A stretch of 64,000 nt of DNA from Branchiostoma floridae (lineage: Eukaryota > Chordata > Leptocardii > Amphioxiformes > Branchiostomatidae). The stretch is from positions 3,815,960 through 3,879,959 of the forward strand of contig NC_049989.1 of the NCBI RefSeq assembly GCF_000003815.2. Direction: 5' to 3'. A model generated the notes under the pieces. That model was not told where the DNA came from and did no database searches. It saw only the letters and a program-made list of their open reading frames with translations. Positions 10,651 to 23,947 of this stretch are shown in pieces; within the stretch, counting starts at the first letter, position 1, and each line of letters starts with the position of its first letter. The position numbers were made by a program, and so were the translations under genes.

Positions 10651-13600
10651 TTCACACAAGGTTATCTAACTAGGTTAAGATTCCCGGGCAGCGGATAGAA
10701 ACAGGAGGGACACAAATCCTTCAACTTAAGACACAGATGGGTTTTATACAGAATTTGGGTCAGTCAATTTGTTACAGATTACATTCATTTGGTATCGACT
10801 AATAGATCATGATCCATCAACCTGTATTTGGAACTTTGGCGTTTCTGGGTCATCATGTCAGGTAGGACTCGAATGGAGCATCTTGTGACAACGGCAAGAT
10901 GTGATGAATGTCTCCATGACTATTCTAGTATTTGTGTTCTGTAGAGCTGGATGCAGAGTTTGAATATTTATGTTTACCTTCACAGAAGGTACACATATTG
11001 TTTTTGCTCAGACGTTCTTTTTTTCCGCGCACCTCAAAAACATGAATATCTCCGAAAGTAGAGCTTGGATTAACTTGAAAGCCAGAGTTATCTGGTAGGC
11101 CTGTACATAACGCACTGCACCGTGGTCATTCGGGCCCACATAGACCCAAAATAATGATTTTATGGGGCAAAAATGGGTGAAAAAAATAGCAATTTTAACA
11201 CAAAATCGAACTTTAGAACACCTCTGGAATCTTGGAACGTTGTTCGAAACGAGGTCAACGACCGCCGCAGCTATCGAACAAGCCGCCGCGCCAGCAGAAG
11301 GAAATATAATACCCCAAAAGTATCGAAATGTGTGGAGAGGTAGGTCACTAATTGTATGAATATATATCAAGTCAAGATTAACGGTGCACACACCAGTTCT
11401 TCCGCGACCGGGGTCCGTGGTAGTCCGCGACCAAAAAGTGACGAAAGGCTTCCGAGGGCCCATGTTTGAGTTGACATTTCTCATTATTTCCTGCGAAATG
11501 ACATTAAACGGTTACATGGCTGAAAAGCGTAGGAAATGGTGTGTTTTTGGTGCAAATTGTGTTTTGGTCCGCGCGTTGCTTCCGCGATATCCCTACGCCT
11601 GAATGTAAAGAGGCCCGTGACCTAGATTTACCTCTGAAGCGCTGTGTCAAGCAAAGTTGCAATGCCGCGCGCCGTGGATGATTAAAAAAACTGTAGTACT
11701 AGAATTTTCTTTATAATTGGCTGGATTAGTCTTTAGATTTTCCTCTTTCTGGCAGTATCAGTCGTGCTTGCCGGAAAAATCTTCTTCATCTGTTTTATCC
11801 AATGCGAAAATGCCCGATTTTGTGCATCATTTTTGACATGAAAATAATGTTTTTTCCCTATAATTTTTCAAAATTAGAGAAGTTGAAGGATCGAAACTCA
11901 GTTGGTCTTGTAGCTGAAGGTATATCCTCTCACCCCATATACAGTTATTTTCCTTCAGGATAATTCCCTGGAAGAGATGGTCGCTAGACTTGAGGGTGTG
12001 CCGCCTCCATTTGAACCCCCAAATAAACTGGTGTGTGCCCCCTTAAGTGTCTGTTGGGCATATTATTTTTGATTTTGTTTAAGTTCAGTAACCTGAACGA
12101 GCCAGTTGTACCTTATCTCTAAGCTATCCAAACATTGATATGATTCTATGTTGTGTTCGAGTTACGTCAAATCGACAACACACACGGTGTCGTACATTGT
12201 ATGCCAGCACTAGTCTTTTGATTCAACTGTTTTTACAAGGTTGCATGCTCACGTACTAATTTGTAAACAAACGCATACCGTCGACAGAGAGAATATGACA
12301 CATATTAGGTATGCAAAACACAAACGAGGGACTTGAGGATTTTATTTCGCAAGTAAACTGACCTGAACAAGCAAGATAAACCGCAACGTGGAACGCCCTC
12401 CATCCCCATCGCACGTCGTCATAATTTCCGTTCACCATGTTCATCATGCAGTAACGTTACCACAGCGCTGGGTTGGTCCCGATACACAAGTGAAGTACGA
12501 AACGGAGTCACGGTAAAGTACATTTAACCTACATATAGCTTTATACGCGTCGGGAGAGTTTACAAGTTCGTGGCCTTCACATTCTCCTACAGCAGAGTAC
12601 CGTCAGTCATTTATTCCTGACTGTAAGGTAGTGCCGTTGGGGACCGGGCGTTAGGAGGATGGGCCTTCACAGAACAAGTTTAACTGTTAGCACAAAATGG
12701 GACTGTTTACGCCGCTTGTTGCATTCCAAGGTCGGTGAAGCCATGCCAACGTTCACGATCTGTTACTTCGTACCTCAATGACAGTAAAAACTTCATTTCA
12801 CGCCAACGGCTTCGAAGTATGAACGCGCAAAATTCTACATCTTTGTCACAACAACGAACAAAATTCCCGCCCATGGCAACACCGGAAACTAAATATGATG
12901 ACCTTTGCCGTCTGATCGGCACCGCATTTGATCTCAAAGTACGCGGCAAATGCCTTGTTATTCCAATCAGTTCAGTGCAAAGTCACGATATACTTTGAAC
13001 CACATTTGTTTTTTTACTCCGCAAGTTGCTAGTGTTTTACACGGTTTATTTTTGGACAGGCAAGGAGAAATTACTTTCAATGGTGTACGTGTTATGATGC
13101 ATTCAGTGATTTACATATTCTCAGATCGAACCGCTGCCTGTCAATCAAGTTGCGAACTTGGGAATCTAAGGTTTCATACAGACATGTTTGCTACATCAAT
13201 ATCCGTCGCATGCCGGCTTGTGTATCGTTAGCCGGCCACTGGGGATTTTCCAAAAGTTTATACGTCGTGCCTCAAACCAAAGGGGTTTTAAGCCTCATCT
13301 GTAAAACAATTAAATTTGCATGGCGATTTTTTAGTAAGTAAAAATGTAAGATGTGCCACAACGTAGCGACCATGCTTCGAACGTAACGTGTTAACCATTT
13401 TTAAAGCTCAAATTTCCTTGGCGACGCAAAACTTGGTTATTGTACACAACGACAGCTCTGTGCAGAAATTTATACTCAGTGATTTTTTTAACCTCCTTGC
13501 TCCGTCAAAATCTTACAAGCAGTTAGTAAAAAGATCATGATCAAAAGCAAACTTATTTTTCACGGTTTATGTAAGGCCCCGCCCTTACATAAAATGCATT

Positions 13601-15220
13601 GCAAGCTGGTGAGGTCTGAGCCCTTGTCGTCAACTATATTGAAAGTATCTTTGACATTTGAATTTACATATTTATCTTCTTTTTTAAATTTGACTTCTGT
13701 ACGTATGTGGTAGCATGCAATAACTGACAGTTAATCGGGGGGGGGAGGTAATAACAAAAAAGTCAGCAATATGCGACTGACCCTAGCAGGGGGATTTTCC
13801 TACATACATATGCTGGCGGGTTCGACCGGTCGCTTCTCTCTAGCCGCCGGCAGGCGTTAGGAACTACATTGTGCATCATCTAAACCAGCACCGTCTGCAA
13901 ACACCCGCTGATTTTCTGTAGTATTTTTGCAAAATTTTGACGGCACCGACAATGACGGAAAGGACAAAATCTAACTTATACACGTGTATTCAACTTCCAC
14001 TAAACTTCGCCGCGCGCTCTGCACCAAATCGGAGCACGGGACTAAGGCCACACCAAGTACATTTTATGGATGACATCAGCGTGCGCATTAAATTTCGCCT
14101 GATTTCAGGAAAAAAAAAGAATTTTTGCATTTTGCCGCCTTATTTCAGGAAAAAAAAAGAATTTTTGCATTTTGCCGCCTTAGCGGCAAAATGTCTTGTG
14201 GCCAGAGTAGTCGACGTTGGAATGAACGGACCTGTTCAATCTATGCCGAACATTCGTATACCTGTTAAAACTGATGTTTCTTCAGCATGTTCGCTCTAGC
14301 GCAGTGGAGGGAATTTTTTTAACTGTCTTTTTTCTTTTCTTTTTTACATCCATTAAAGTACTAATTTTTACATCCATTGAAATACTAATTAACAATACGT
14401 TTTTATAGAACATTAAAACTGACCTTTGCACCTGTTCTACTTCTGCATTTTTTCGCTGTTGGGATGCCTTGAATGAACGAACCGTGAGACGTGCGATACC
14501 CTGCTTATATGTCGTTCTAACTTTCCATAAAATGCCCATACAACATCTATATCACAGAATTACACAAGAACAAACTGATTTTCTCGAAAATAACTGCATA
14601 CTGTATGACAAAAAGTTTCACTAAACAAATTCATTTTCATATTTCTGGACATAAAGTCATTTGCATATTTGTGAATCTCTCCATGTGCCCATATCAGGTT
14701 TAGTTACTCTGTTCCATGGTTCTATTATATGACGTTCTAATAACTAGAAAAAAAACGTTCACACACCTTGGCAAAATGCCAGCTTTTTAAAAGCACTTGT
14801 TTCCTTCTGCAGGGATGGTCAACATGCCGATAAAATACCAAGAAGAGCAAATATGTTGTGTTGTAGGCTTATAGTTGTACTTGTAGAAGGGACACTTCTA
14901 AGGTACCCGAGACTGTAGTTGTAGAAATGAAACTTATTGGATAGTGTGGTTACCAACTTTGTTGGTGATGCCAGTCTACCACACTAGTGTCACTTTTACT
15001 ACACCAGTACATGTCTTAAATACAGGAATGAATGCCTTCTTGGCTCTGATACCACGTTTTGTCCCTTTATTTCTTTTTACAACAGTCATCACAACTTTAT
15101 GGTGCCTATTTTTGAAAATGATGCCACCTTTTTTTCACCCATTTTGTTTTTTTTTCGCCCTATCGCACTATTTTTGCAATCTGCAGAGGATGTCATCCAT
15201 AAAATTTACTTGCTGTGGCC
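10651..15220. other. Long non-coding stretch with no supported gene
   Basis: There is a perfect 40-bp tandem duplication at 14102-14181 and a G-run near 13739. A 158-codon minus-strand frame (11008-11484) and a short frame beginning with a good start context at 12873 (MATPETKYDDLC...), followed by a possible GTACGC donor at 12939, could be exon fragments. No joining exon was found. Confidence 0.4.
14102..14181. repeat. Perfect 40-bp tandem duplication
   Basis: The two units (14102-14141 and 14142-14181) are identical, including their nine-A runs, indicating a recent duplication. Confidence 0.95.
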
Positions 15221-16148
15221 TAAAGGTGGGCTCCCACTGCACTCGCGTCACGATTGCGTCGCTTCGGAGTTCGTTCATTGTGTCACTGTTGTGTTATTTT
15301 CGCCGATTTTCTGTTGCGCTCCCACTGACATGCGTCACTGTTGCGTTTCTAGACTAAATTGACAGGTTATCGGAAGTCGCAGCGTTGTCAATGTATGAAA
15401 AATCACTGTATAATGATGAAAATGTCTAACAATGAGATTTATAATGAAATAATTTCCCTTGTGATGATGCTTATGCTTATGAATGTTACTTATGTTATAT
15501 GATAACCTTGAAAGACTTTTACAGTAAAAGAAGTAACCCAAATGAATGGACACGAACCATATACCAGATTTGACTCCATCGCTTATGTGTTTTGCAACAA
15601 GTACGTGTAATGATGTGTGTTAATTTGCATATTTCACCAAAAAAATCTTGATATTTCCTACGTTTTAATAGGAAATAGACAAAATATAACCGTGATACTG
15701 TTGAAGGCATGTTGGCGTAACTGTTGTGTCACTGTTGTGTTACTCTTGGGTCACTGTTGTAACTGAAAAACTGTTGTAAAATGATATCCAAAATGTATCC
15801 AAAATAGCTTTTCAATAATAAAATGATGTTTACTTTTGATACTTGGTGCAAAATAGACAAAATATAACCTTGATACTGTTGAAGGCATGTTGGCGTCACT
15901 GTTGTTTCACTGTAGTGTTCTCTTGGGTCACTGTTGTGTCACCCTTGGGTCACTCTTGGGGCATCTTGCCACTTGCGTTATTTTTTAACTTCCAAAAAAA
16001 CATCGCGCTTGCTTGTGTCACCTCTAGGTTTGCTTGTGTCACCTCTAGGTTCGCTCGCGTCACCTATAGGTGCCGCGGGGTTACGTCTGCGTTGTCGAAC
16101 CCCGAAGCGACGCAAGCGTGACGCGAGTGCAGTGGGAGCCCACCTTAA
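15221..16148. mobile_element. 922-bp TIR element with TAA target duplication (Harbinger-like)
   Basis: TIRs of about 43 bp start AGGTGGGCTCCCACTGCACT at 15224 and mirror at 16145 with one mismatch. TAA flanks both sides (15221-15223 and 16146-16148), fitting the TWA preference of PIF/Harbinger. The interior is full of short GTCACTGTTGTGT and GTCACCTCTAGG direct repeats near the ends and has no transposase. Confidence 0.85.
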
Positions 16149-16372
16149 TGGATTTCAAAGCTTTTTTTAAAACATTTGAATACATATCGTTGAAGGAAAC
16201 CAATTTTTTCCATGGCTCTCTCCCCAATTTCCATGTAGAAATGTTAGGCTAGACCATGTGAAGGTAAACATTCTGTATTTGCTTGCAAATGTTACCTTTC
16301 TAGTTCATAATTGTCTTCCTTCGCTGTGTCGTACATCGTAATCCATCTTGAACATTTTAACTAATCACACAC

Positions 16373-16719
16373 ACATGATTGTTTTGTATGAGGGGTGATC
16401 AATAAGTTCTCGGCCTCACCCAGAAATAATAAGCACAACTAAGATTTCGAAGCATAGATGTCAAGTATAAAGTCTATTATGAAAGTGTACAAAAATATTT
16501 AAATTATTGTGATCATTAATTTACAGGCGACACCCAGTAACGATAGGTAAGAGAGAAGGAAAAACGTTGACAATTAATGAGCTGCGACCTGAGGTGTGCG
16601 GGATAACTTGCTCTGCTGAAAGTCAGATACCTACTTCTGTCTCCTTGAAATAGTTGTGCTATTATTTCTGGGTGAGGCCGAGAACTTATTGATCTCTCCT
16701 CGCACTTATACAATCATGT
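16373..16719. mobile_element. Mariner-like foldback MITE
   Basis: Arms of about 70 bp contain GATCAATAAGTTCTCGGCCT and CACCCAGAAATAAT and are inverted at 16648-16700. The GAGGGGTGATCAATAAGTT-type end resembles mariner termini. Outer arms include ACATGATTGT. No coding sequence. Confidence 0.75.
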
Positions 16720-16910
16720 AGATGTCGATGTGAGTTATTCTAACAACTCTATCAAAACGAGACAATGTTATACATTCTTGATGTAGCATACTGTTATCAA
16801 TGAAAAAATGTCTTAGTGTTTACCTCGGATTGTCTTTTCTGGCATTCATGGAGTAGGTATATCATTATTAGTTGAATATTAGCGATAGTTTACCTACCAT
16901 GTATGTAACG

Positions 16911-17106
16911 CTAGTTCACCTTTATCCGTGGGGTAACCTATATCCGTTACTTTTAAGAACAGGGATATCGATTCGACGGGCGGTGGTTTCGAATTACAAT
17001 ATTTTAAAAATATTGCAGTCTAAATCTTCAGTCGGAGTTGATATCCCTAATGCTCTGTTTTTAAAAGCAACGGATATGGGTTACCCCACGGATTAAGGTG
17101 GACTAG
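16911..17106. mobile_element. 196-bp foldback MITE
   Basis: Ends CTAGTTCACCTTTATCCGTG and CACGGATTAAGGTGGACTAG are inverted. Inner arms share GGGTAACC, TATCCGTT, CTTTTAA and GATATC. The loop is about 70 bases. Confidence 0.8.
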
Positions 17107-18610
17107 TTTTGAAGGTTGTCATGCATTATACCTGTTATAATTGCTGCATAATAAAGTTCTCTCTGTGTCTCTTTAACGATGTAAAGTTTATTGCAAATTC
17201 TTGCCTGTGGGCTAATTGCAGGTAACATGAGAGACTCAAACAGTGTGAAAACAATATCACAAGTTACTACTCTAGTCTAAAAGTAGTAAAAGCTAACTCT
17301 CGATCCTGGGTTATTAGGTTCGACTCCTTTAACGCGAGTTTACTCCATCACGATCACAGGATTCGTCAGTATGTAAATCAGCCCCACATGGATTGGTTTT
17401 ATAGCCCAATACCTCCTGCAGTTGACGAACAAAAACGTAGTAGTACATGCACGAGCTCGTAATTACCAACGTGCCTGTGGGCATGGACTCTACTTCAAGT
17501 AGTTGACCTAGATGTGCTACTACAGTCCACGATGACAAATGAACCATGCAATTGATTTAGATTTATTAAGGTCAACAATCGAGAATTAAAGGAAACGCGA
17601 TACATGCCTACTACCTGATCATGAAGTATTGATGAAGGAAATGTAAATGAAAGTATTATTGTATGTCATTATTCACAGCAGTGGTTCTTGTGTAAATGTG
17701 TTGCGGTAAGACAAAAGACTGTGTGTCATTTTCAGAACAACTTTTCTTGCATGGTTCTATCTCCTGTGCTCTTTTCTTCTTTTAAACTCGTCTACTCCAC
17801 TATGATGCTGTTTATAGTACCTTGTATTGCCTTGGAACCTGGATGCAAATCTGCCTCTCCATTGCCCGCCGGAACTAGCTAGATTAATTAGATATTGTCT
17901 TTTCTGCATGATTTGTCAAACGAAGTACTAGATTCATACACACTTGTAGGAGAGATTTTCAGACGACTCTGGGTTGAAAATGAACCAAACCTATAGGAGA
18001 AAAAAAAGCAGCTCCTCACAAAGGTAATTGAGTCAATCCAATTTACATGTAAATACATCTTAAGTAGATACTGATGGATTGCCCGATAAAGGATACAAAA
18101 GTCTGTGACTATGGGCTAACCCAATAGACCAACATAAAGGCATTTTCTGATTTAGGCTTTATCCTGAATGTATTACCGTTTCTCATAATAGTTTAGTCAA
18201 GTTCGTTTTAAGTAATACCAATAGCTAATGCTTTAGTCCAGTTTTGTGTAGTTTATATTAGTCTAGTCTGTATGAAGAGGAGTTAGGCCTGGCCATTGTA
18301 TATCGATTTTCAGGACTCAGTGTTTACTGTCGGCCTTGGTATACCCTTTCTCTTGACCTGTGTGACCCCAAATATGGGCCTGGCGCATTCTCCATTCGCG
18401 CGAATCTCTCCGTGAAAGAGGGGTCGACTTCGACGTTAGAATAACACATTAGGTTGTACAGGATTCGCTGAGGTAGGAAAATCACATCAACACGCCTGCC
18501 CAGTTTTCAGTATGCTCCGAGCTATGGTTCCGCGTGGTAGAGCTGTTCGTACTCTGCTACTTCGCCCCATCTGGTTTACTAACGGTTCTGTGGGCGCATG
18601 TCCCGGAGGA
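17107..18610. other. Non-coding region, nothing recognised
   Basis: AT-rich sequence without exon-like borders or repeats that I can identify. Confidence 0.5.
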
Positions 18611-18616
18611 ACTTTA

Positions 18617-18812
18617 GCCTCCATAGCAGGCTCTCTGGACCCTTTTTCGTCTTTTACACGTTTGTTGGCCATTTCTTTTTTAACTGGGTCGCTTGTGCTG
18701 CCGGTCCGACGTAGGCAGTACAATGAACCAGTATGAAAAGAAAAGACCAGCAACTTGTATTATGAGCAATTCGCAAGACGAAAAAAAAAACAGAGAGCCA
18801 GCTATGGAGGCT
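18617..18812. repeat. Foldback (about 195 bp)
   Basis: GCCTCCATAGCAGGCTCTCT at the left is inverted at 18790-18812 (GAGAGCCAGCTATGGAGGC), and CGTCTTT pairs with the A-run side. Open frames in this zone overlap the palindrome and are not convincing genes. Confidence 0.6.
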
Positions 18813-20882
18813 ACATAATTTGGTGTCATGCCTCTGCACGTAAAAGGACTTACCACAACTATCGAAAAGATTAAGGGTGACACGATATGTGATTGGCTGA
18901 ATACCGCTGCGAGCCATAGCAAAGGTGCACGTGCATTGCAGCACTAGCCAACGAAAAATTAGCATCCTCCAGACCTTCCTACGAGGCGTACGGGGATCGT
19001 AGAATTCGGGAAAAAAAATTGGGAAATTGGCCAGGGGAGTCAGTCCACAAGATGGCTTATATTTCCCGTCCGCGCGGCTGACCAACTCCAAGCAAAACGT
19101 CCCTGACAATTTTTCTCTCCCTATAATAGCCAGCGTAGTCAGTCTGGTAGAGACGAAAAGGCGTCTTCCTCAACCGATACTACAGGTTTGTAGGGTGGTG
19201 CTGTACGTATCAAAATCTGTAGGTGACGCTCCTGTACATGTGCATACGAGAACTTGACAAAAATCAAAACTTGACTGTCAGGCTGACAAAACAGCTCATT
19301 GGCCATCATCATCATCAGGAACCTTGAAAACTCCAGGTAGTGGAGTAATGAGTTCCCAAAATATCAACAATTTTTAGCAACCTTCGGAAGCGGTCTAAAG
19401 CAATCAAGGATGGACTCCAAGCTACTTGTAGACTGCACATAATACTATACCAGTAGGCTCGTCTGTGAGGCGTCGCCAAAAATACTAGTAGTTCCAGCAA
19501 ATGTTGATGGCAGTACTTCAGTGAGCCGCTAAATGTCTCTTTTGAACCGTGCGAATTGTGCGTGGCTACTACTGCGCCTGCTCCAAGTGACGAGGGCGTG
19601 GAGGAATTCGAAAGACGCGCGCTGTTTGCATGTTGTTGTGATCGTTCTGTCCCAGCTTTCTCCCCGCCAGCTGATCAACAGCACACGACAACAGGGTGAC
19701 TGCTTTGTTTACAATCCGTGGTTATGGGTTTGTTTTAATCATGGGGTTGCACTAGGTCAGTGAAGTTAGACAGGCAGCGGAAGAAGAAGACGAAGAAGCG
19801 ACACACCCATAGTTGGGGGTATGCATGCACTTTGCCAAAGGTGTAGACGGTCATATTTCCAGTAGATCGAAAGGAAAGCCGTCATGTTTTACGTACTTCG
19901 TAACGAGCCGACCAGATTTTGCGTATTTGCGCATGCCAGGTCCTTAATCTTCAATGTGTGAATTATACGTACTACTATCGGGGTTTCATCAGCAGTGTCT
20001 GGACCCCCATGCAGACCCTCCTTCAACCACACTGTACTCTACTTTAATACCATGAATATCTACATATATACAGCACACAATTTGTAATTGTATGAGCTAC
20101 AACTACATCTACATGGTGATACCCCCAAATGGCCCCGCATGGGGCATCGAAGGGGGGGGGGGAGTTGAGGGACATGAATGAATGAGAATGAGAACGCTTT
20201 CTAAAAGTTTCCATATTACCATCCATCCAAAGACAGTGAGGTAAAAAAAACTTTCCATCTCTCAGTCTGAGCGCATCATACGTGTCTTTCCCAGCGCTAG
20301 AGGGGCCACCTAAAGTGCAGGGTTGAAACTGGGGTTGCAGGTTCTGCCATGTGTAACGTTACAATGATGATTGATTAAACAAGCATTGCTCTTAGTTAAC
20401 ACTGTCATTATTCATGTTTGCTATCCTCAGGCAGACCCCTGGCAAATAATGATTATTGTCTCCACTGACTTTTGTGCTTCCTTCATTGTTCACTTAATAT
20501 TGAGCTACCATATGATATCATTTAATTACTTTTTATGTTGAAAGCAAGCTTGGGCTATGACAGTTTGTTTGTTTAATTGCGATCTCCATTAGTGTACATC
20601 ATAAAATCATGCCACTACTCTTCCTGGAGTCATAATAATAAGAATAAATGAAATACATGAAATGAAAAAGAAACAACTTAACATCAAAAGCGGATAATTA
20701 GCGTAAAATAATAAGCAAAATAATAAGCAGAGGTCAGAGGTCAAAATAAATAAGTGATCATACATAACGAATAATGAATAGCAGAAGAAGTTAACTTAAT
20801 TGATTGAAACACAATCCAATCAAAAGTGTACTAATAACACAACATAAATATATAACTTAGATATACTGAAATATAAAAATCA
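18813..20882. other. Non-coding region before a LINE 3' end
   Basis: No gene was recognised. A G-run lies at 20151-20162. From about 20.58 to 20.88 kb the sequence is A-rich with AATAATAAGC repeats and is probably the 3' UTR of the adjacent minus-strand LINE fragment. Confidence 0.45.
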
Positions 20883-21352
20883 TTACCACCATGTGCTCAG
20901 GGGTTGTCTTTTGTCTCGTGTTTTCGCAAGCTCTTTTATCCTAGATTTGAACTCAATGTTGTTGTATGATGTCGTTGTGTTTGGCAATGTGTTATAGGTT
21001 TTGATGCATCTGTAGCCAAATGTCCTTGTTTTAGCGTTTGTCTTGGGTTTTGATTGAGTGAATGCTCCTCTAGTAGACAGCCTCGTGTGATGCTCATGTG
21101 TGGATTGAATTGTTTGTAATTGCTTGAAGATACATTGGGGTTGCCTTTCCTTTAACAATTTTGTGGAATGTACATACAGTATTTGTGAAGAGTCTTTCTT
21201 TAACGGTTTGCCACTTTAACTGCATGTGTAGGTCTTCCAGGTTGGTGTCAAAGTGCTTGTTTGTGACCAGGCGAGCAGCGCGATTCTGGACCACCTGAAG
21301 ACCATCTATGTGTGTTTGTGGTGCGGAGGATAGCAGCACTGAGCCGTAGTCA
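20883..21352 (-). pseudogene. LINE reverse-transcriptase C-terminal fragment (frameshifted)
   Basis: Minus-strand frames read DYGSVLLSSAP, then LQVVQNRAARLVTNKHFDTN, then the typical KWQTVKERL block. After a frameshift near 21.10-21.16 kb comes RTFGYRCIKTYNTLP and FKSRIKEL. These blocks, in this order, are the hallmark 3' end of CR1/Jockey-clade polymerases. Only the last 155 or so codons remain, so it is a 5'-truncated dead copy. Confidence 0.85.
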
Positions 21353-22839
21353 GTTTTTTGTGTTTATCTGAATCTCAGTGCAGCACTATTTGCACTAGAG
21401 CGTGTCTCTGTGAACCCTTGCTAACCTTTACTTTAAGTCTTAATAAGACCTACCTGCATAAGGTTAGCTACTGTTATGACCATATTTAGTCATGCTGGCA
21501 CTTAATGTGTCCTATGTGAATCTGCAAGTTAGGTCTGGTGCTGTGCTTAAATCAAATTGCTTCTTATTCAAACAGACCAACATTGTTGGAGTACTGTACT
21601 GTAACAAGGGGATAAAAAAATAGCCAGATATTTAGCCACACCTCCAGACACAGTGCTTAGGAAAAGGTACTATTGTTTTATGAACAAACATAATGCTAGC
21701 TATTACTCTTTACGGTGGCTGGATTATTTGACACAGTTTGCCTTAAAAGTGAAAGTCATCTTGATATCACTTAATCAAGATCCTTTTCTTCCACTGGTCG
21801 TGCCAGAGAAGATAGATGCTGTGTTACACTTATAGTATGTATAGTATTTTCAGGTTCATTGTACCAAGAAAATTCCCCTATCACTTTTCGACAAGTACAA
21901 CAATAGACTGACTCCCATAGTCCATTGCATTTATTATGTCTGAATCAGATGAACAACACAGCCAGAATCAAACTCTAGGCTTCTATTTCCAGAGGCAGGA
22001 GTGCTTACTGGACTACACTACTCTAACTTGAACAATGATGAACTTGACAATATTGAAATGTGATTAAAAAATGTAACCGAAATCAATTTTTTTTAGCAAC
22101 TGCCAAATAATAGGTGTGGGGCATCCATTAAACAATTAATTGAACTTTGATGGCCTTGGTTCCGTTGTGTAAGTGAACGTGACAATGGCTGGGATACAGG
22201 AAGGTAAATACGGCTACGGTAGCTATGATTTGGTCACCAGGCTATTCAACACCTCACGACTACAAGCAGGTGGTTACCATCAAAGACTGAAGTTTGCCCA
22301 AACATTCAAAAGTTTAAAGTGGCATCTACATACTTTACCAAAACATGCTTTAGTACATATTTAAATTCTTAGCAACTTATCACTGGCACTAATGACTGTA
22401 AGCTGTATTGTTGCATCATGAAAAAAAATCAATCAATGTGATGCAAATAAATGTAGTCATTTATTTTAAGGAATTACCAAGGAATGTAAGAAATTAGAAC
22501 AGTTATCATATCGATAAGGTATGGAACCATACTTACATGTATGTTTACCTTTATAGACTGCACAGTTCAGTCATTGATACTCATTGCTAAAGAGGCTTTG
22601 TTTTTCAGAACAAGACATACTTTTAAGTATAGGATGGCTACCAAATTTAGTGCATAAGGGAGCAGGGAGAAAGTAAACACTGTCGCCAATGCAACATCAG
22701 TGCTTCGATGACTATGTTTAACCTTGCTGCCTGACCCTGTAACAGATAGAGAATTGGTTGGCAAATTGTATCTTCAGTGTGCTGAAGTTTAATGGATGAA
22801 GATACACTGAAGGTTAATGGATGAAGATTAAGGTTAAGT
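21353..22839. other. Non-coding region, nothing recognised
   Basis: No exon, RNA gene or clear repeat was found on either strand. Confidence 0.45.
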
Positions 22840-23164
22840 CAATCCTAAATCCATTTAACCGGTGCAATGGCCTAGTGGGTAGAGTGTTCGCCTTGCATTC
22901 GGAAGGTCGTGAGTTCGATCCCGGCCGAGTCATACCAAAGACTATAAAAATGGTACATGCTGCTTTCTCTGCTTAGCACTCAGCATTTGGGAAAGAGTAT
23001 GGAAGTTGAACACACACCACTACCAGTGGACTAGCCCCCTGCTGTAGTGCTCGCATTGTGTGTGGCCCAGGGCTAATGAAACAGAGATGGGCACCGCCCT
23101 ATGCGCCAGAGATAGGCACCGCCCTTGGCGCGGGAAGGGTTTAACTTTTAACAATCCTAAATCC
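22840..23164 (+). mobile_element. tRNA-derived SINE with perfect 13-bp target duplication
   Basis: CAATCCTAAATCC lies at 22840-22852 and 23152-23164. The head has TGGCCTAGTGGGTAGAG (A-box) and GGTCGTGAGTTCGATCCC (B-box) but no closing acceptor stem. The body includes GTCATACCAAAGAC and ends GGGAAGGGTTTAACTTTTAA. From memory this resembles an abundant amphioxus SINE family, which I could not check here. Confidence 0.88.
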
Positions 23165-23483
23165 TGAATGCAGTGAATCCTTCCATACAGCTCTTCTGTT
23201 CTATTGGTAAGTTGCCTTAAGGGTCAGCATCTGGTAATTATAGTCATTAAGTCATAAATCAGGTTCTGTCAGATTCCTCTGGATCAATTGTCAAGAGAAT
23301 TAGTTCCAGTCAGTTGGGTTTTCATTCTGGGGACTCAGACTTTTTTACTAAAAGGGCGGGGCATTTGCCTGCAAACCCACAGTGAACTACATTTTTTTCA
23401 AGGGTTTGTTGTTACGCGTTAACCTTAACCTCCAGATTCTGAAGTTGTTTAGTAATATACTTTATCATGTGTCTTTACATACC

Positions 23484-23641
23484 ATCCAAGCAGAGGTTGG
23501 TGGGGAAAATTGCAATCTGTATCTGTATCTGTATACTTGTAACTGGTAGAACTTAAGAACTGCCCTTCATGCCCTCCCACCAACGGAGGGTAGAAAAAGA
23601 ACAAGAAGGTCACAATTTTCCACACCAACCTCTGATTGGAG
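23484..23641. repeat. Foldback upstream of the SLC5 gene
   Basis: CAAGCAGAGGTTGGTGGGGA and the inverse CACACCAACCTCTGATTGG form arms of about 27 bp around an internal palindrome (CCACCAACGGAGGG region). It lies 300-460 bases before the SLC5 start codon, hence possibly in or near its promoter or 5' intron. Confidence 0.65.
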
Positions 23642-23900
23642 AGTGCTTCCATTCACCTATGATTAGGTTTACATTGTGCTATTATTAGTCACCAAGTATT
23701 GGCAGAGGTTATTTACATTGTACTTTCAACTTACCTGTGCTTTCACTTAACAAATGTTTTCACTAGTACCAGAGGTTGTTTACATTGTAGTCTTGCTTCA
23801 CGGTTCACCTATATTAGTCCTGAGATACTAACCCCGCCCACCCGACTGGCCCTGACACTTTGGCCTAACCGAAGGTCAGGACAATACCAACATTCTAGCT

Positions 23901-23947
23901 GACTTAGCTGAGAATCAGGCACATTTTCTTGCAGAAAGGCCAACAAA
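23901..23947 (+). promoter_or_regulatory. Probable 5' UTR splice acceptor of the SLC5 gene
   Basis: A pyrimidine-rich stretch ending in TTTTCTTGCAG (AG at 23933-23934) sits 13 bases before the start codon, with a plausible branch point (CTGACTTAG) upstream. This suggests that the coding exon begins at 23935 and that a non-coding 5' exon and the promoter lie further left. No upstream exon or TATA box could be fixed by eye. Confidence 0.45.

Noticed and set aside
11008-11484. 158-codon minus-strand ORF
   Set aside because: The residue pattern is irregular, it overlaps an equally open + frame, and no family is recognised.
18487-19109. Overlapping frames of 74-151 codons on both strands
   Set aside because: They span an inverted repeat, and no frame shows consistent protein-like composition or splice borders.
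22857-22930. tRNA gene
   Set aside because: A and B boxes are present but no acceptor stem closes, and the sequence continues into a SINE body with target duplications.
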